From: an uncultured Cedecea sp.
Lineage (GTDB): Bacteria > Pseudomonadota > Gammaproteobacteria > Enterobacterales > Enterobacteriaceae
Assembly: GCF_947498825.1 (NCBI RefSeq)
Contig: NZ_CANMLV010000025.1
Coordinates: forward strand, 1-64,000
DNA length: 64,000 nt
Direction of reading: 5' to 3'
Positions 35,330 through 45,656 of this stretch are shown piece by piece. Under the pieces are notes generated by a model. The model was given only the letters and a program-made list of their open reading frames with translations, ran no database searches and was not told the origin of the DNA. Numbering within the stretch: the stretch's first letter is position 1; every line of letters begins with the position of its first letter. The translations under genes were made by a program, and so were the position numbers.

Positions 35330-37057
35330 TTGGATGCAGGAACAATCATTAGTCTGTTTATTTTAGGTTCTGTTCTGGTCACTTGTAGTATTTTGCTTAG
35401 TTCTTTTTCCTCGCGTCTTGGTATTCCTATTCTGGTTATTTTCCTGGTTATCGGTATGCTGGCTGGTATTGATGGCCTGGGGGGCGTCCCTTTTGATAAC
35501 TATCCGCAGGCTTACTTAGTCAGTAACCTTGCTCTCGCCGTTATCTTGCTGGATGGCGGCATGCGAACGCAGGCCAGCTCCTTTCGTGTTGCATTAGGGC
35601 CCGCGCTTTCTCTTGCCACTGTCGGCGTACTGATAACCTCCGGACTTACCGGTATAGCTGCCGCCTGGCTGTTTAATCTTCACTGGCTGGAAGGATTACT
35701 GATTGGCGCTATTGTCGGCTCGACCGATGCCGCCGCCGTATTTTCACTGCTTGGCGGTAAAGGGCTTAACGAACGCGTTAGCGCAACGCTGGAGATAGAG
35801 TCTGGAAGCAACGACCCGATGGCCGTATTTCTGACCATTACCCTGATAGAGATGATTCAGGTCCACCATGTCGGGCTCGACTGGATGTTTTTAGTCCATA
35901 TTATTCAGCAGTTTGGTCTGGGTATTCTGTTGGGCCTTGGTGGGGGATACCTGCTACTGCAAATGATCAACCGCATCACCGTTCCTCAAGGCCTGTATCC
36001 TATGCTGGCATTAAGCGGTGGCATCATGGTCTTTTCCGTTACCACCGCCCTGGAAGGCAGCGGTATTCTGGCTGTGTATCTCTGCGGTGTTGTCATGGGC
36101 AACAATCATATTCGCGACCGTTTTGGTATTTTGCAAACATTTGATGGCCTGGCCTGGATGGCACAAATCGGTATGTTCCTCGTCCTGGGACTGCTGGTAA
36201 ATCCTTCCGACTTACTGGCTATTATGGTCCCGGCCTTGCTGCTCTCTGCCTGGATGATCTTCTTTGCACGCCCGCTCTCCATTTTTATCGGATTACTGCC
36301 CTTCCGCGGTTTTCATTTCCGCGAGCGTGTTTTTATTAGCTGGGTCGGACTACGAGGCGCAGTACCAATTATTCTGGCGGTGTTCCCGATGATGGCAGGG
36401 CTGGATCATGCCAGACTGTTCTTTAATATTGCCTTTTTTGTGGTGCTGGTTTCTTTACTGCTGCAAGGTACTTCGCTGGGATGGGCCGCAAAAAAAGCCA
36501 AAGTTGTGGTTCCTCCCGTCGGGCACCCTCTTTCACGGGCCGGGATAGATATTCATTCTGAAAGTACATGGGAGCAATTCACCTATAAGATCAGTGCCGA
36601 TAAATGGTGTATCGGTGCCGCCTTACGTGACTTGCCTCTGCCTCCAGAGACCCAAGTTGCTGCGCTATTTCGCCATGATAAATTACTGCATCCCACAGGC
36701 AGAACCCGGCTCAAAGAGGGCGATGTCCTGTGTGTGATTGGCCGTGAACAAGATATCCCCATACTGGGTCAGCTGTTCAGTCAGTCTCCACCAGCCGAGC
36801 TTCAACAGCGTTTCTTCGGTGATTTTATTCTTGAGGGCAGCACGCCTTTGGATGACGTAGCCACAATTTACGGACTGGAACTCCAGGAGGATATTAACCC
36901 TCAGCAATCATTAGCCGATTTTGTTCAGTCAATGCTGGGATCGACTCCTGTCGTGGGCGATCAGATTACCTTTGCCGGCATGATTTGGACAGTAGCAGAA
37001 AAAGAGGATAAGCAAATCCGCAAAATTGGCTTACGCATGATGGAAACCGAAGACTGA
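35330..37057 (+). CDS. cvrA: K+/H+ antiporter CvrA (NhaP2/YcgO)
   Basis: 575 residues: CPA1 antiporter part (about 1-385, twelve or so helices; [20 protein letters not shown] and [13 protein letters not shown] carry the ion-site acids), a cytosolic TrkA_C-like domain (about 405-485) and a CorC_HlyC-type end ([12 protein letters not shown]). The start is TTG 35330 with GGGG upstream, giving [14 protein letters not shown] as in E. coli. It exports K+ in exchange for protons under osmotic stress. Confidence 0.95.
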   Translation: MDAGTIISLFILGSVLVTCSILLSSFSSRLGIPILVIFLVIGMLAGIDGLGGVPFDNYPQAYLVSNLALAVILLDGGMRTQASSFRVALGPALSLATVGVLITSGLTGIAAAWLFNLHWLEGLLIGAIVGSTDAAAVFSLLGGKGLNERVSATLEIESGSNDPMAVFLTITLIEMIQVHHVGLDWMFLVHIIQQFGLGILLGLGGGYLLLQMINRITVPQGLYPMLALSGGIMVFSVTTALEGSGILAVYLCGVVMGNNHIRDRFGILQTFDGLAWMAQIGMFLVLGLLVNPSDLLAIMVPALLLSAWMIFFARPLSIFIGLLPFRGFHFRERVFISWVGLRGAVPIILAVFPMMAGLDHARLFFNIAFFVVLVSLLLQGTSLGWAAKKAKVVVPPVGHPLSRAGIDIHSESTWEQFTYKISADKWCIGAALRDLPLPPETQVAALFRHDKLLHPTGRTRLKEGDVLCVIGREQDIPILGQLFSQSPPAELQQRFFGDFILEGSTPLDDVATIYGLELQEDINPQQSLADFVQSMLGSTPVVGDQITFAGMIWTVAEKEDKQIRKIGLRMMETED

Positions 37058-37064
37058 ATTGACA

Positions 37065-37093
37065 AGGGCAGTGCGACTTTACTGCCCTACTAT
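37065..37093. terminator. Bidirectional terminator between cvrA and dadX
   Basis: AGGGCAGT / ACTGCCCT, an 8-bp stem with an 8-base loop, followed by ACTATTTTT on the plus side. It fills the 38-base space between the convergent genes. Confidence 0.75.
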
Positions 37094-37095
37094 TT

Positions 37096-38166
37096 TTAGT
37101 CCGTCATCACCGGAACGCGTGGTGCCAAAGCGCACATTAGCTCATAACCAACCGTACCTGCCTGACCTGCAACATCATCAATTTTGATCTGTTTTCCCCA
37201 TAACTCTACCCGGCTGCCAATACCGGCGTGTTCACAGGGTGTTAAATCAACCGCCAGCATATCCATAGAGATTTTACCGAGCGTCCGGGTGCGTACACCG
37301 TCCACCCAAATCGGTGTACCATCCGGAGCCAGACGGGGATAGCCATCTGCGTAACCTCCCGCTACGATACCAATCCGCAGTGGCTCTGCGGCACTAAAGC
37401 GACCGCCATAGCCAACCCGGCTTCCACTCTGTAATTGCTGGATACCAATAATCTCACTTTCCAGACTCATGACTGGCTGAATGCCAGTAGTGGCAACATC
37501 CTGCCACTGACCACTGGGTGAAGCACCGTAGAGGATTATCCCGGGCCGCACCCACTGATAATGGGTTTCGGGGTGCCACAGTGTTGCGGCAGAGTTCGCC
37601 AGCGAGCGGGGACAATCTATGCCTTCCGCCGCCTGATTAATACAGTGTAATGGCGCTGTTATTCCATCCGGCGATTCGGCATCCGCGAAATGCGTCATCA
37701 GCGTCATATCGCCGACATTGGTCATGTTTTGCAGTTTCTGCCAGAGGGTTGTCAGCGTGCCAGGGGCAAATCCAAGGCGATTCATGCCACTGTTTATTTT
37801 TAAATAAACGTCTATCGGCGCTGACAGCTTTGCCGCTTCCAGGGCTTTAAGCTGCCAGTTGCTGTGTAGTGCAGTGGTAAGGCGGTATCGATCAAATATG
37901 CTCAGTTCATCGGAATGAAAAAACCCCTCCATCATCAATACAGGGCCTTTCCAGCCACGTTCTCGTAGCAGTATCGCCTCCTCGATATTCAGCATTGCAA
38001 AACCATCCGTCTGGTTTAATGCAGACCAGACCCTGTCAAGCCCGTGACCATAAGCATTTGCTTTTACCACTGACCAAATGCGGGCGTGTGGGGCCGCACG
38101 GCGTACCACAGCCAGATTATTACGTAGCGCAGACAGATCTATCCGGGCAACAAGTGGACGGGACAT
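37096..38166 (-). CDS. dadX: Catabolic alanine racemase DadX
   Basis: 356 residues. The PLP lysine is Lys35 in VVKANAYGHG. The second catalytic base region is MNRLGF and the C-terminal domain has GYADGYPRLAPDG and GKISMDMLAVDL. It converts L-alanine to D-alanine for oxidation by DadA. It starts 9 bases after the dadA stop, in the usual dadAX operon. Confidence 0.95.
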   Translation of the reverse strand: MSRPLVARIDLSALRNNLAVVRRAAPHARIWSVVKANAYGHGLDRVWSALNQTDGFAMLNIEEAILLRERGWKGPVLMMEGFFHSDELSIFDRYRLTTALHSNWQLKALEAAKLSAPIDVYLKINSGMNRLGFAPGTLTTLWQKLQNMTNVGDMTLMTHFADAESPDGITAPLHCINQAAEGIDCPRSLANSAATLWHPETHYQWVRPGIILYGASPSGQWQDVATTGIQPVMSLESEIIGIQQLQSGSRVGYGGRFSAAEPLRIGIVAGGYADGYPRLAPDGTPIWVDGVRTRTLGKISMDMLAVDLTPCEHAGIGSRVELWGKQIKIDDVAGQAGTVGYELMCALAPRVPVMTD

Positions 38167-38175
38167 GTCTGCTCC

Positions 38176-39474
38176 TTACTGATGAATTCGGGATGGCGAG
38201 AGAGAATGCGTTGGCGTAAAACCGGGGGAGTAGCGTTCCACCGCTAAATCATCATAAGCAATTGCAGGCGTTATCCCTGTCATCAAGTCACTCAGCAGTT
38301 GCGCTGATCCACAAGACATTGTCCAGCCGAGAGTGCCATGTCCCGTATTGAGCCACAAATTGTTGTAAGGCGTTCGCCCAACAATAGGCGTGCCATCAGG
38401 CGTCATAGGACGTAACCCGCTCCAGAATGTCGCCTGCTCAACAAGCCCACCGTCAGGGAAAAGGGAGTTAACGACCATTTCCAGGGTCTGGCGTCGGGTC
38501 TCCAGTAAGCCTTGATTAAAGCCGACTATTTCCGCCATTCCCCCAACACGAATACGATTATCAAAACGCGTAATCGCCACTTTATAGGTTTCATCCAGAA
38601 CGGTAGAGACCGGTGCAGCAGCGGCGTTTTTAATCGGCAACGTCAGAGAATAACCTTTGAGGGGATAGACTGGAATATCGACGATACCCTTCAGTAGTTC
38701 GGTAGAATACGCGGCTAGCGCTACCACATAAGCATCTGCCTTTACGATTTCATCGCCGCACTTTACCCCGTAGATTTTCTGATTTTCATATAACAAACGA
38801 TCAATCTGGCAGTTAAAACGAAACGTGACCCCTGCCGCTTCAGCCATTTTTGCAAGGTTTTGGGTGAAAAGCTGACAGTCACCGGTTTCATCATTCGGTA
38901 AACGCAATCCACCGGTAAGTTTGTGTACAACCTCCGCCAGAGCGGGTTCGGCCCGACTGAGTTCATGAGCCGCCAGCAGTTCAAAAGGAACGCCAGCCTC
39001 TTGCAGAACGGCAATGTCCTTCGCGGCATTATCAAACTGTTCAGTCGTACGAAAAAGCTGGAGCGTTCCTCCCTGGCGACCTTCATACTGAATATCAGTG
39101 TCACGACGCAGCGTTTTAAGACAGTCGCGGCTGTATTCTGCCAGCCGTACCATCCGACTTTTATTCTCTTTATAATGTCGGGCATCGCAATTGCGCAGCA
39201 TCTGCCAGATCCACTGTAACTGGAATGGCGTGCCATCAAGGCGCATCGCCAGAGGGGCATGGCGCTGGAACATCCACTTGATGGCTTTGAGTGGTACGCC
39301 GGGTGCGGCCCAGGGAGCGGCATAACCGGGTGAGATCTGACCCGCATTCGCGGCACTGGTCTCCTGCGCCGGCCCTGAAGCCCTGTCAATGACTGTCACC
39401 TCATGACCGGCTTGGTTTAAATACCAGGCACTGGTCACGCCAATAACACCACTACCTAGCACAACAATTCGCAT
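38176..39474 (-). CDS. dadA: D-amino acid dehydrogenase DadA
   Basis: 432 residues. The FAD-binding N-terminus [19 protein letters not shown] has the GxGxxG pattern, and the end has [32 protein letters not shown]. It oxidises D-alanine and other D-amino acids to keto acids at the inner membrane. It is the first gene of dadAX. A CRP-type site lies 89-104 bases upstream, in line with known cAMP-CRP and Lrp control of dad in E. coli. Confidence 0.96.
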   Translation of the reverse strand: MRIVVLGSGVIGVTSAWYLNQAGHEVTVIDRASGPAQETSAANAGQISPGYAAPWAAPGVPLKAIKWMFQRHAPLAMRLDGTPFQLQWIWQMLRNCDARHYKENKSRMVRLAEYSRDCLKTLRRDTDIQYEGRQGGTLQLFRTTEQFDNAAKDIAVLQEAGVPFELLAAHELSRAEPALAEVVHKLTGGLRLPNDETGDCQLFTQNLAKMAEAAGVTFRFNCQIDRLLYENQKIYGVKCGDEIVKADAYVVALAAYSTELLKGIVDIPVYPLKGYSLTLPIKNAAAAPVSTVLDETYKVAITRFDNRIRVGGMAEIVGFNQGLLETRRQTLEMVVNSLFPDGGLVEQATFWSGLRPMTPDGTPIVGRTPYNNLWLNTGHGTLGWTMSCGSAQLLSDLMTGITPAIAYDDLAVERYSPGFTPTHSLSPSRIHQ

Positions 39475-40167
39475 TTCGACCTCACGGTTTGCGTAAGAAT
39501 AATAATCTGATTACAAATTGATAACCCAGATGAAAATGTTATTCAATACTTACGGCCATTAAGGTGAGCAAAATCACAGCCTGCGCCGTAATAAACAGCA
39601 AAAAACATAAAGTTTTTTTATCTTATAAACTGAAAAAATTCGATATTTTACGCCAGGAATGGATACAGAATCTCAACACAGCAGAAACAATGATTAAGCA
39701 ACCTGAAGTATGAAGACAATTTGTCTGATGACCATGGTAGTTGACAATTATGATGTTGATATCCTCTTCATGCCAGCCCCTGTTTTATCCCATGCGGTAC
39801 GGCGAAAAAGCGCTGCTGAGACTTTTCATAATACCCTTTCCGTTAATGCCAATTCGCGGTTAATAAGCGTTCAAATTTCAGGTGCAATAATATTAGCCAG
39901 CACATCAATATTGTTCTGCACCAGAGCAAATGGCAAAGCCCCGTATCAACAGAACAACCATTAGTTACTCGTTGAGAAATGCAAAAAGCGGAACTCAGGT
40001 ATTTTTCGATCAAACATTTGAACAAATTTGCACTGGTGCAACAACACTCAGCAATGACGGCGATAAAATGTGGAGAAAAAAATACAGAACAGGTATATCT
40101 TCAATAAGTTGTCTATTCTTTAAACTGAGACTCTGGATTCAGGGTCGATAATAAAGAGGGTGCGCTG
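39475..40167. other. Divergent region between dadA and ycgB
   Basis: 693 bases. It contains the CRP-type site for dadA (39563-39578) and, on the ycgB side, a stationary-phase-like -10 (CTATTCT near 40110). An 84-codon frame at 39710-39964 is without ribosome site or family and is not called. The dadA and ycgB promoters are here. Confidence 0.5.
39563..39578. promoter_or_regulatory. CRP-type site upstream of dadA
   Basis: GGTGA-GCAAAA-TCACA matches TGTGA-N6-TCACA in 9 of 10 conserved positions and lies 89-104 bases before dadA. CRP activation of dad is known in E. coli. Confidence 0.6.
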
Positions 40168-41700
40168 ATGGTAACTGTAACTGATTCTGCCGCAAAGGAT
40201 ACCGATCGTCTGAGTGATGGCCCCGACTGGACATTTGAACGACTCGAGACATACCTCGCCGAAATAGACCGGGTCGCAAAGCTATATCGACTTGATACCT
40301 ACCCGCACCAGATAGAAGTGATCACCTCCGAACAGATGATGGATGCCTACTCCAGTATTGGTATGCCTATTAATTATTCTCACTGGTCGTTTGGTAAAAA
40401 ATTCATAGAGACCGAGCAACGCTATAAATATGGTCAGCAAGGGCTGGCCTATGAAATCGTGATTAACTCTAACCCCTGCATAGCCTATTTAATGGAAGAA
40501 AATACCCTGACCATGCAGGCACTGGTGATAGCTCACGCCTGTTATGGCCATAACTCTTTCTTTAAAAATAATTACTTATTTCGTAGCTGGACAGATGCCA
40601 GCTCTATTGTTGATTATCTCATCTTTGCCAAAAATTATATCAGTCAGTGCGAGGAACGCTATGGGGTCGATGAGGTCGAGCGTCTGTTAGATTCCTGCCA
40701 TGCCTTAATGAACTATGGTGTCGATCGCTATAAACGTCCGCAAAAAATTTCTCTGGAACAAGAAAAAGCACGTCAGGAGAGCCGTGAAGCCTATCTGCAA
40801 AGTCAGGTCAACACCTTATGGCGAACGCTGCCCCGTCGTGAAGAAGAAGTGACGATTGAAACTGAACGCCGTTTTCCTTCTGAACCTCAGGAGAACTTGC
40901 TCTATTTTATGGAAAAAAATGCCCCGCTACTTGAACCCTGGCAGCGTGAAATCATGCGTATTGTACGCAAATCCAGTCAGTATTTTTATCCACAAAAACA
41001 AACTCAGGTGATGAATGAGGGCTGGGCAACCTTCTGGCACTATACGTTGCTCAATCATCTCTATGATGAGGGCAAAGTCAGCGAACGGTTTATGATGGAG
41101 TTTCTCCACAGCCATACCAATGTAGTATTCCAGCCGCCTTATAATAGCCAATGGTACAGTGGCATTAATCCTTATGCGCTGGGTTTTGCAATGTTCCAGG
41201 ATATCAAACGTATCTGTCAGTCCCCCACCGAAGAGGATAAATACTGGTTCCCGGATATTGCCGGTTCAGACTGGCTGGAAACGCTGCACTTTGCTATGCG
41301 GGACTTCAAAGATGAAAGCTTTATCAGTCAGTTTTTATCACCGAAACTCATGAGGGATTTTCGGCTGTTCACGGTACTGGATAATGATAAAAACAATTAT
41401 CTGGAGATCTCTGCAATTCATAACGAGGAAGGCTATCGCCAGATCCGACATCAGCTTTCAGCCCAGTATAACCTCAGTAATCTGGAACCGAATATTCAGG
41501 TCTGGAATGTGAATTTACGCGGAGATCGTTCACTAACCTTGCGTTATGTTCCGCATAATCGTGTCCCTCTGGACGACGGATACAAAGAGGTACTGAAGCA
41601 TGTCCATCGTTTATGGGGATTTGACGTCGTGCTGGAACAGCAAAATGAAGATTTAAGCGTTGATTTACTGGGCCGTTGTCCGAACCGGAGTGTGACATAA
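40168..41700 (+). CDS. ycgB: SpoVR-family protein YcgB
   Basis: 510 residues, nearly colinear with E. coli YcgB (DWTFERLETYLAEIDRVAK, HACYGHNSFFKNNYLFRSWT, MNEGWATFWHYTLLNHLYDEG). Histidine- and glutamate-rich motifs (HACYGHNSFF, NEGWATFWHY) are conserved and look metal-binding, but the biochemical role is not settled. AGAGGGTG lies before ATG 40168. In E. coli it belongs to a stationary-phase set with the YeaG kinase. It is divergent from dadA. Confidence 0.92.
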   Translation: MVTVTDSAAKDTDRLSDGPDWTFERLETYLAEIDRVAKLYRLDTYPHQIEVITSEQMMDAYSSIGMPINYSHWSFGKKFIETEQRYKYGQQGLAYEIVINSNPCIAYLMEENTLTMQALVIAHACYGHNSFFKNNYLFRSWTDASSIVDYLIFAKNYISQCEERYGVDEVERLLDSCHALMNYGVDRYKRPQKISLEQEKARQESREAYLQSQVNTLWRTLPRREEEVTIETERRFPSEPQENLLYFMEKNAPLLEPWQREIMRIVRKSSQYFYPQKQTQVMNEGWATFWHYTLLNHLYDEGKVSERFMMEFLHSHTNVVFQPPYNSQWYSGINPYALGFAMFQDIKRICQSPTEEDKYWFPDIAGSDWLETLHFAMRDFKDESFISQFLSPKLMRDFRLFTVLDNDKNNYLEISAIHNEEGYRQIRHQLSAQYNLSNLEPNIQVWNVNLRGDRSLTLRYVPHNRVPLDDGYKEVLKHVHRLWGFDVVLEQQNEDLSVDLLGRCPNRSVT

Positions 41701-41702
41701 CC

Positions 41703-41831
41703 TCCCCGTCATACTTCACGTTTTATGCACAGGGCGGCACTCGTTCCCCCGAATGATGGCCCACTTAAGCGCACGGTTCGCGTTACTCGAAACGTTTACG
41801 TTTTATCCTGCAACTCGCATCATTCAGGATA
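41703..41831. repeat. Diverged copy of an enterobacterial palindromic repeat
   Basis: The left end CCCGTCATACTTCACGTT and right end CTGCAACTCGCATCATTCAGG resemble the outer ends of the well-known CCCGTCATACTTCAAGTTG element found between genes in many Enterobacterales. A better copy is at 44856-44979. It lies between the convergent ycgB and fadR. Confidence 0.5.
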
Positions 41832-41923
41832 CAGATTCAGGCGTAAAGTAAGGTGGGAGTTTTTATCAGCTACCCTGAAAAAATTTTTCAGGGTAGCGAC
41901 TGACTGCAGCAATACTGCTTGCT

Positions 41924-42643
41924 TTAACGGCCGAGCATCACCACATCATTGGGTAAATTTTTCTGCATACTGTGCCAGATCTCACCACTTTCACGGCCAT
42001 AACTTCTTACGACGTCGAAAACGTGGTCGTATAAACCATCCTGACAGAGTTTGCCCAGTTGATGATAAAAATCCAGCGCAAGTCGACGCGCAGCTGGATT
42101 GGAGAAATATTGACGGCCAATCCGGGTATACAGACCTTTCATACCATTAATAATCAGACCATATACAGGATTGCCTGAAGCAAAAGCCAGTCCGCGGAAG
42201 ATATTATAATCCAGCTCGGCAAAGGCATCGGCGTTATCATCGACAGTTGCAACCTGAGACAATACCTCTTGGGCTTTATCAGGATGCTGGCGGATAGCCG
42301 TGCGGATGAAAATGGTAGAGATATTGGTTCTTACCGATAATAAATTGTCGATAAGCTGCGGGACGCTCTCATGATCCAGACGAGCCAGAGTTTCCAGAAT
42401 ATTCAGTCCGGAGGTTTCCCAAAAGTTATTTACACGGGTTGGTTTCCCGTGCTGAATGGTCAACCAACCATCCCGGGCAAGACGCTGAAGCACTTCACGC
42501 AACGTGGTTCTTGTCACACCAATAAGTTCAGACAGTTCGCGTTCCGCAGGAAGGATTGATCCTGGAGCAAAACGGCTATTCCAAATACTTTCTATAATAT
42601 ACTCTTCAGCGAAACCCGCTGGACTTTGTGCCTTGATGACCAT
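41924..42643 (-). CDS. fadR: Fatty acid metabolism regulator FadR
   Basis: 239 residues from ATG 42643, identical in length to E. coli FadR and starting [20 protein letters not shown]. The open frame runs further upstream but that part is not FadR-like. Winged helix ([36 protein letters not shown]) and acyl-CoA-binding FadR_C domain. It represses fad genes and activates fabA/fabB; long-chain acyl-CoA releases it. In this window fadD is a probable target. Confidence 0.96.
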   Translation of the reverse strand: MVIKAQSPAGFAEEYIIESIWNSRFAPGSILPAERELSELIGVTRTTLREVLQRLARDGWLTIQHGKPTRVNNFWETSGLNILETLARLDHESVPQLIDNLLSVRTNISTIFIRTAIRQHPDKAQEVLSQVATVDDNADAFAELDYNIFRGLAFASGNPVYGLIINGMKGLYTRIGRQYFSNPAARRLALDFYHQLGKLCQDGLYDHVFDVVRSYGRESGEIWHSMQKNLPNDVVMLGR

Positions 42644-43169
42644 GGTAAAATTTCCATTACGCAGGTTTTGCCAATTATACTCATCATACCAGATAGCATG
42701 AATCCCAGATAGCGTCCAAATATACGTTCTCTCACCAAAATAATTCAAGTCGCTGGCAAGAACTGTGTTCGGAAAGACAATGAATATAAATAAATGATCT
42801 GAGACGCCCAATACAATCGAAATATCTGACAGACGTGCGTTATCACTCAGTTTTCTGTCTGTCAGCCCCCAAAAAATCGACAGCCTCTATGCAGTCAGTG
42901 AGCCATTTACTTCCCGCCAGTTATTTGGCTCATCGGTGTAAACGGAACCTGACAATCCCACCGCAGAAAAAATAACATATTGATTTGAATTTATTAAATT
43001 ATTTACACTGTTTACGTATAGAATAGAGGATGGATAAATACCTTCGTTTCCCTGACGACAACCCGGAAGTAATGCCCTCAGTAAGCGAGATATTTTCATC
43101 TATTCTACTGGCACAAAAAAGTTTTTCGTTTACACTGCCGAATCTAGGCATGCTGCAGGGATCCTGATT
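42644..43169. other. Region between fadR and dsbB where E. coli has nhaB
   Basis: 526 bases with no trace of NhaB sequence in the frames read. A 70-codon leftward frame (42887-43099) without a clear ribosome site is the only ORF of note. The fadR and dsbB promoters are presumably here. Confidence 0.5.
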
Positions 43170-43700
43170 ATGTTGCAATACTTAAACCAGTGCTCACGTG
43201 GACGTGGGGCATGGCTGTTAATGGCACTGACTGCTTTCGCTTTAGAGTTAACCGCATTGTGGTTTCAGCATGGCTTAGGCCTGCACCCTTGCGTGATGTG
43301 TATTTATGAACGTTGTGCGTTGTTTGGTGTGATGGGCGCGGGTTTACTGGGTGCAATCGCACCTAAATCACCACTGCGTTATGGCGCTATTGCTATATGG
43401 CTTTACAGTGCAGGGAAAGGATTGCAACTGGCTTGGGAGCATACAATGATACAATTGCACCCTTCTCCATTTGCGACTTGCGATTTCGCTGCGCGCTTTC
43501 CTGAATGGTTACCGCTTGATAAATGGTTACCACAAGTCTTTGTTGCCAGCGGTGACTGTGCCGAATTACAGTGGTCATTTTTATCACTTGAGATGCCACA
43601 ATGGCTAATTGGTATTTTTGCGGCGTATTTAATTATTGGCGTACTGGTAGTGATTGCACAGTTCGTGAAGCCCAAAAAACGCGGCCTGTTTAATCACTGA
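43170..43700 (+). CDS. dsbB: Disulfide bond formation protein DsbB
   Basis: 176 residues with four membrane helices. The two redox pairs sit at the same numbers as in E. coli: Cys41/Cys44 (CVMC) and Cys104/Cys130. It reoxidises DsbA in the periplasm and passes electrons to quinone. It starts at ATG 43170 and is followed by hairpin terminators. Confidence 0.96.
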   Translation: MLQYLNQCSRGRGAWLLMALTAFALELTALWFQHGLGLHPCVMCIYERCALFGVMGAGLLGAIAPKSPLRYGAIAIWLYSAGKGLQLAWEHTMIQLHPSPFATCDFAARFPEWLPLDKWLPQVFVASGDCAELQWSFLSLEMPQWLIGIFAAYLIIGVLVVIAQFVKPKKRGLFNH

Positions 43701-43725
43701 TCGCGAACGTGCATCGCTTAAAAAA

Positions 43726-43746
43726 TCACCAAAAAGGTGAGTTTTT
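43726..43746 (+). terminator. Terminator of dsbB
   Basis: TCACC-AAAAA-GGTGA followed by GTTTTTT, 26 bases after the dsbB stop. Confidence 0.65.
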
Positions 43747-43773
43747 TGTCACAACAATAACGAGAACAATAAA

Positions 43774-43804
43774 AAAACCCATCGGCAGCAACACGATGGG
43801 TTTT
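43774..43804. terminator. Bidirectional terminator between dsbB and the BON lipoprotein gene
   Basis: AAAACCCATCG / CGATGGGTTTT, an 11-bp stem with a 9-base loop, flanked by an A-tract on one side and T-run on the other. Confidence 0.75.
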
Positions 43805-43845
43805 CTAAAACAGATGACTTAAACGCCATCTTTTTTGGTGATTCG

Positions 43846-44160
43846 TTATTTAAGGCGCATAGAGTTAATAACGGTTCTCACTCCCGGAACTGTTTGCGCA
43901 GTTTTCACGGCTAATGCCGCTTCTTGGTCACTGGAAACAAAGCCACTTAATTGCACCCGGCCTTTGAAGGTTTCAACAGAGATCTGCGTTGATTTAATGT
44001 TTTTTTCGCCCAACAGCGCAGCTTTTACTTTCGCAGTGATCACAGAGTCATCAAAATACCCTCCCGTACCTTCCTGAGTGGGTGTCGGGGCACAAGCGGT
44101 TAATGTCATGCCCAAAGACATCACAACGCAAATCATCATAAAAAATTTCTTCAGGTTCAT
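43846..44160 (-). CDS. BON-domain lipoprotein
   Basis: 104 residues. A lipoprotein signal peptide ends LTAC (Cys23), followed by APTPTQEGTGGYFDDS. One BON domain (about 38-104) has VITAKVKAALL, ISVETFKGRVQLSGFVSS and TVPGVRTVINSM, as in OsmY/DolP repeats. Such proteins sit at the cell envelope and bind membranes or stabilise them; the specific role is unknown. It stands alone, transcribed toward dsbB. Confidence 0.85.
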   Translation of the reverse strand: MNLKKFFMMICVVMSLGMTLTACAPTPTQEGTGGYFDDSVITAKVKAALLGEKNIKSTQISVETFKGRVQLSGFVSSDQEAALAVKTAQTVPGVRTVINSMRLK

Positions 44161-44432
44161 TCTGCTTTCCTTACATTATAATTAGTACGATCACCCTGAA
44201 CGGATGATACCCCCTTTAAAGATTATCCATTTTTCGCCATGCTGCAAGTTACTCCCCTGCCGATTGCGATAAAATACATTAATTTAACCAACAGATAACA
44301 GTCAACAAGGGTTCTACCACTTGTAGTAGAAATATTTTCGTCTCAGCGAGAAAAGCACTAACCATCGACACCATATTGAAATATATTTAGAGTGTTAGCA
44401 CATTTCGAATAATAAATGCGAGTAAGTTAAAA

Positions 44433-44630
44433 ATGAAAATACTGATTTGGATCCTCACATGGATATTCGGCATCGCCTGCGGATTATCGGTAGCCAGCTG
44501 GCTTATCGCTAATGAGAAAATAGGTGATGCGATTGTGTTTCTCTATGTCACGAATGGCTTTGCCTTTATTGCCTTTGTCGCGCTGGTTTACCTGGTTATC
44601 AAACACCGTATCAACTTGAGTAAAAAATAA
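44433..44630 (+). CDS. Small membrane protein, unknown function
   Basis: 65 residues with two clear membrane helices (about 3-25 and 33-57) and a basic C-terminus (KHRINLSKK). I do not recognise a named family. The ribosome site is weak (GAGTAAG). Composition and helix pattern support a real gene. It is alone between the BON lipoprotein gene and a repeat-rich stretch. Confidence 0.55.
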   Translation: MKILIWILTWIFGIACGLSVASWLIANEKIGDAIVFLYVTNGFAFIAFVALVYLVIKHRINLSKK

Positions 44631-44689
44631 ACTTTTATTTCACGGCGATAACAATGTGCCGTTGCATTCATGAATATCCAACATGTTGC

Positions 44690-44790
44690 TCTGGTTCTGA
44701 ATGAGCCCGGGCAACGCAAACTGGCGGATATAAAAGTCCCATCATTTAGTTATGGGATAATTGTCGTCACTATTGTCACTCAGAACCAGA
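44690..44790. repeat. 101-base segment bounded by an 11-bp perfect inverted repeat
   Basis: TCTGGTTCTGA at 44690-44700 is repeated in inverse at 44780-44790; the match extends inward to TGA after one mismatch. The layout is that of a small inverted-repeat element (MITE-like). No target duplication is obvious. Confidence 0.4.
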
Positions 44791-44855
44791 CGCTTACCCT
44801 GTATCCCCAAATCCCCCCTACATACAGCATTCATACCAGACTCCCCGGCTCTCTG

Positions 44856-44979
44856 TACCCAAAATAATTCGAGTTGCGTGCAGGTAGCAAGTGCGAGGTC
44901 CCACTAAGCTTGCAAGGATAAGTGATTCAGGTGGATGAATGTAGCCAACGCACAGACAACTTGAAGTATGACGGGTATA
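44856..44979. repeat. Enterobacterial intergenic palindromic repeat
   Basis: About 124 bases. It begins TACCCAAAATAATTCGAGTT and ends CAACTTGAAGTATGACGGGT; the ends are imperfect inverses of each other. The motif CCCGTCATACTTCAAGTTG is a familiar terminus of dispersed non-coding repeats in Enterobacterales. Together with the segment at 44690-44790 it fills most of the 520-base gap before the DoxX gene. Confidence 0.7.
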
Positions 44980-45150
44980 TATTCAAAAACAGAGGCATGT
45001 GATTTTTGTTTCTGCTTGCACCTGCGCACCACTTTCAGTATGTTCCAACCGCGCAGCGTATCTGAGAGGATATAATCTTGCTCTGCGTCAGAAGCGGGTA
45101 AATACCCATCTGTAATTGACAATAAATCTCATAAACCAGGGAGAATGTTT

Positions 45151-45636
45151 ATGACCTGTTTGCTGGCTTTGTTCCAGACATCAAGTAACCGCCACTTTAT
45201 TCCACTCGCAATAATGCGTATCGCCCTCGGTATGTTCTTCTTTGCCTCGGGCTTTAATAAAGTCTTTATACCAGAAAATCAGGCCTTAATGCTGGAAACG
45301 ATTACGGAAGCAGGCATTCCGTTCCCGGCAGTTATGGCCGTTTTTGTTGCCAGCTGCGAAACGTTATTCGGGTTACTGCTGGCAGCAGGATTCCTGACAC
45401 GTCTGAACGCACTGGTGCTGATGATAATCAGCCTGGTGGCACTATTTACCGTCGCCTTGCACCAAATCCCGCCAAACCTCAATCTGCTTACTTGGTATAG
45501 CTGGCTTTTTTACCTGCCAGAATCTGCCTATATCTTGATTTGTCTGCTGCTGATTGTGCAAGGTGGAGGCCCGCTGAGCCTTGACTGCTCTGTGGCTAAA
45601 CGTCTTTCCTTACGGGAAGCGAACTCACCTTCCTGA
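45151..45636 (+). CDS. DoxX-family membrane protein
   Basis: About 161 residues with four membrane helices and the DoxX pattern IMRIALGMFFFASGFNKVF near residue 20 and FGLLLAAGFLTRLNALVL. GGGAG lies 7 bases before ATG 45151; ATG 45145 would be too close to it. DoxX relatives are linked to quinone or thiol redox roles, but this one has no informative partner gene. Confidence 0.8.
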   Translation: MTCLLALFQTSSNRHFIPLAIMRIALGMFFFASGFNKVFIPENQALMLETITEAGIPFPAVMAVFVASCETLFGLLLAAGFLTRLNALVLMIISLVALFTVALHQIPPNLNLLTWYSWLFYLPESAYILICLLLIVQGGGPLSLDCSVAKRLSLREANSPS

Positions 45637-45656
45637 TTAAATCGTTCAGGAGAAAT

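Noticed and set aside
39698-39720. Short match to the end of the CCCGTCATACTTCAAGTTG repeat
   Set aside because: Only about ten bases agree and no matching second end is present, so chance is more likely than a third repeat copy.
39710-39964. 84-codon ORF in the dadA-ycgB gap
   Set aside because: Lacks a ribosome site and a family; lies within promoter DNA.
42887-43099. 70-codon leftward ORF between fadR and dsbB
   Set aside because: Weak ribosome site and no homology; considered as an nhaB remnant but the residues do not resemble NhaB.
44670-44867. 65-codon ORF over the inverted-repeat segment
   Set aside because: Crosses the MITE-like segment and the start of the palindromic repeat, so it is non-coding DNA read by chance.
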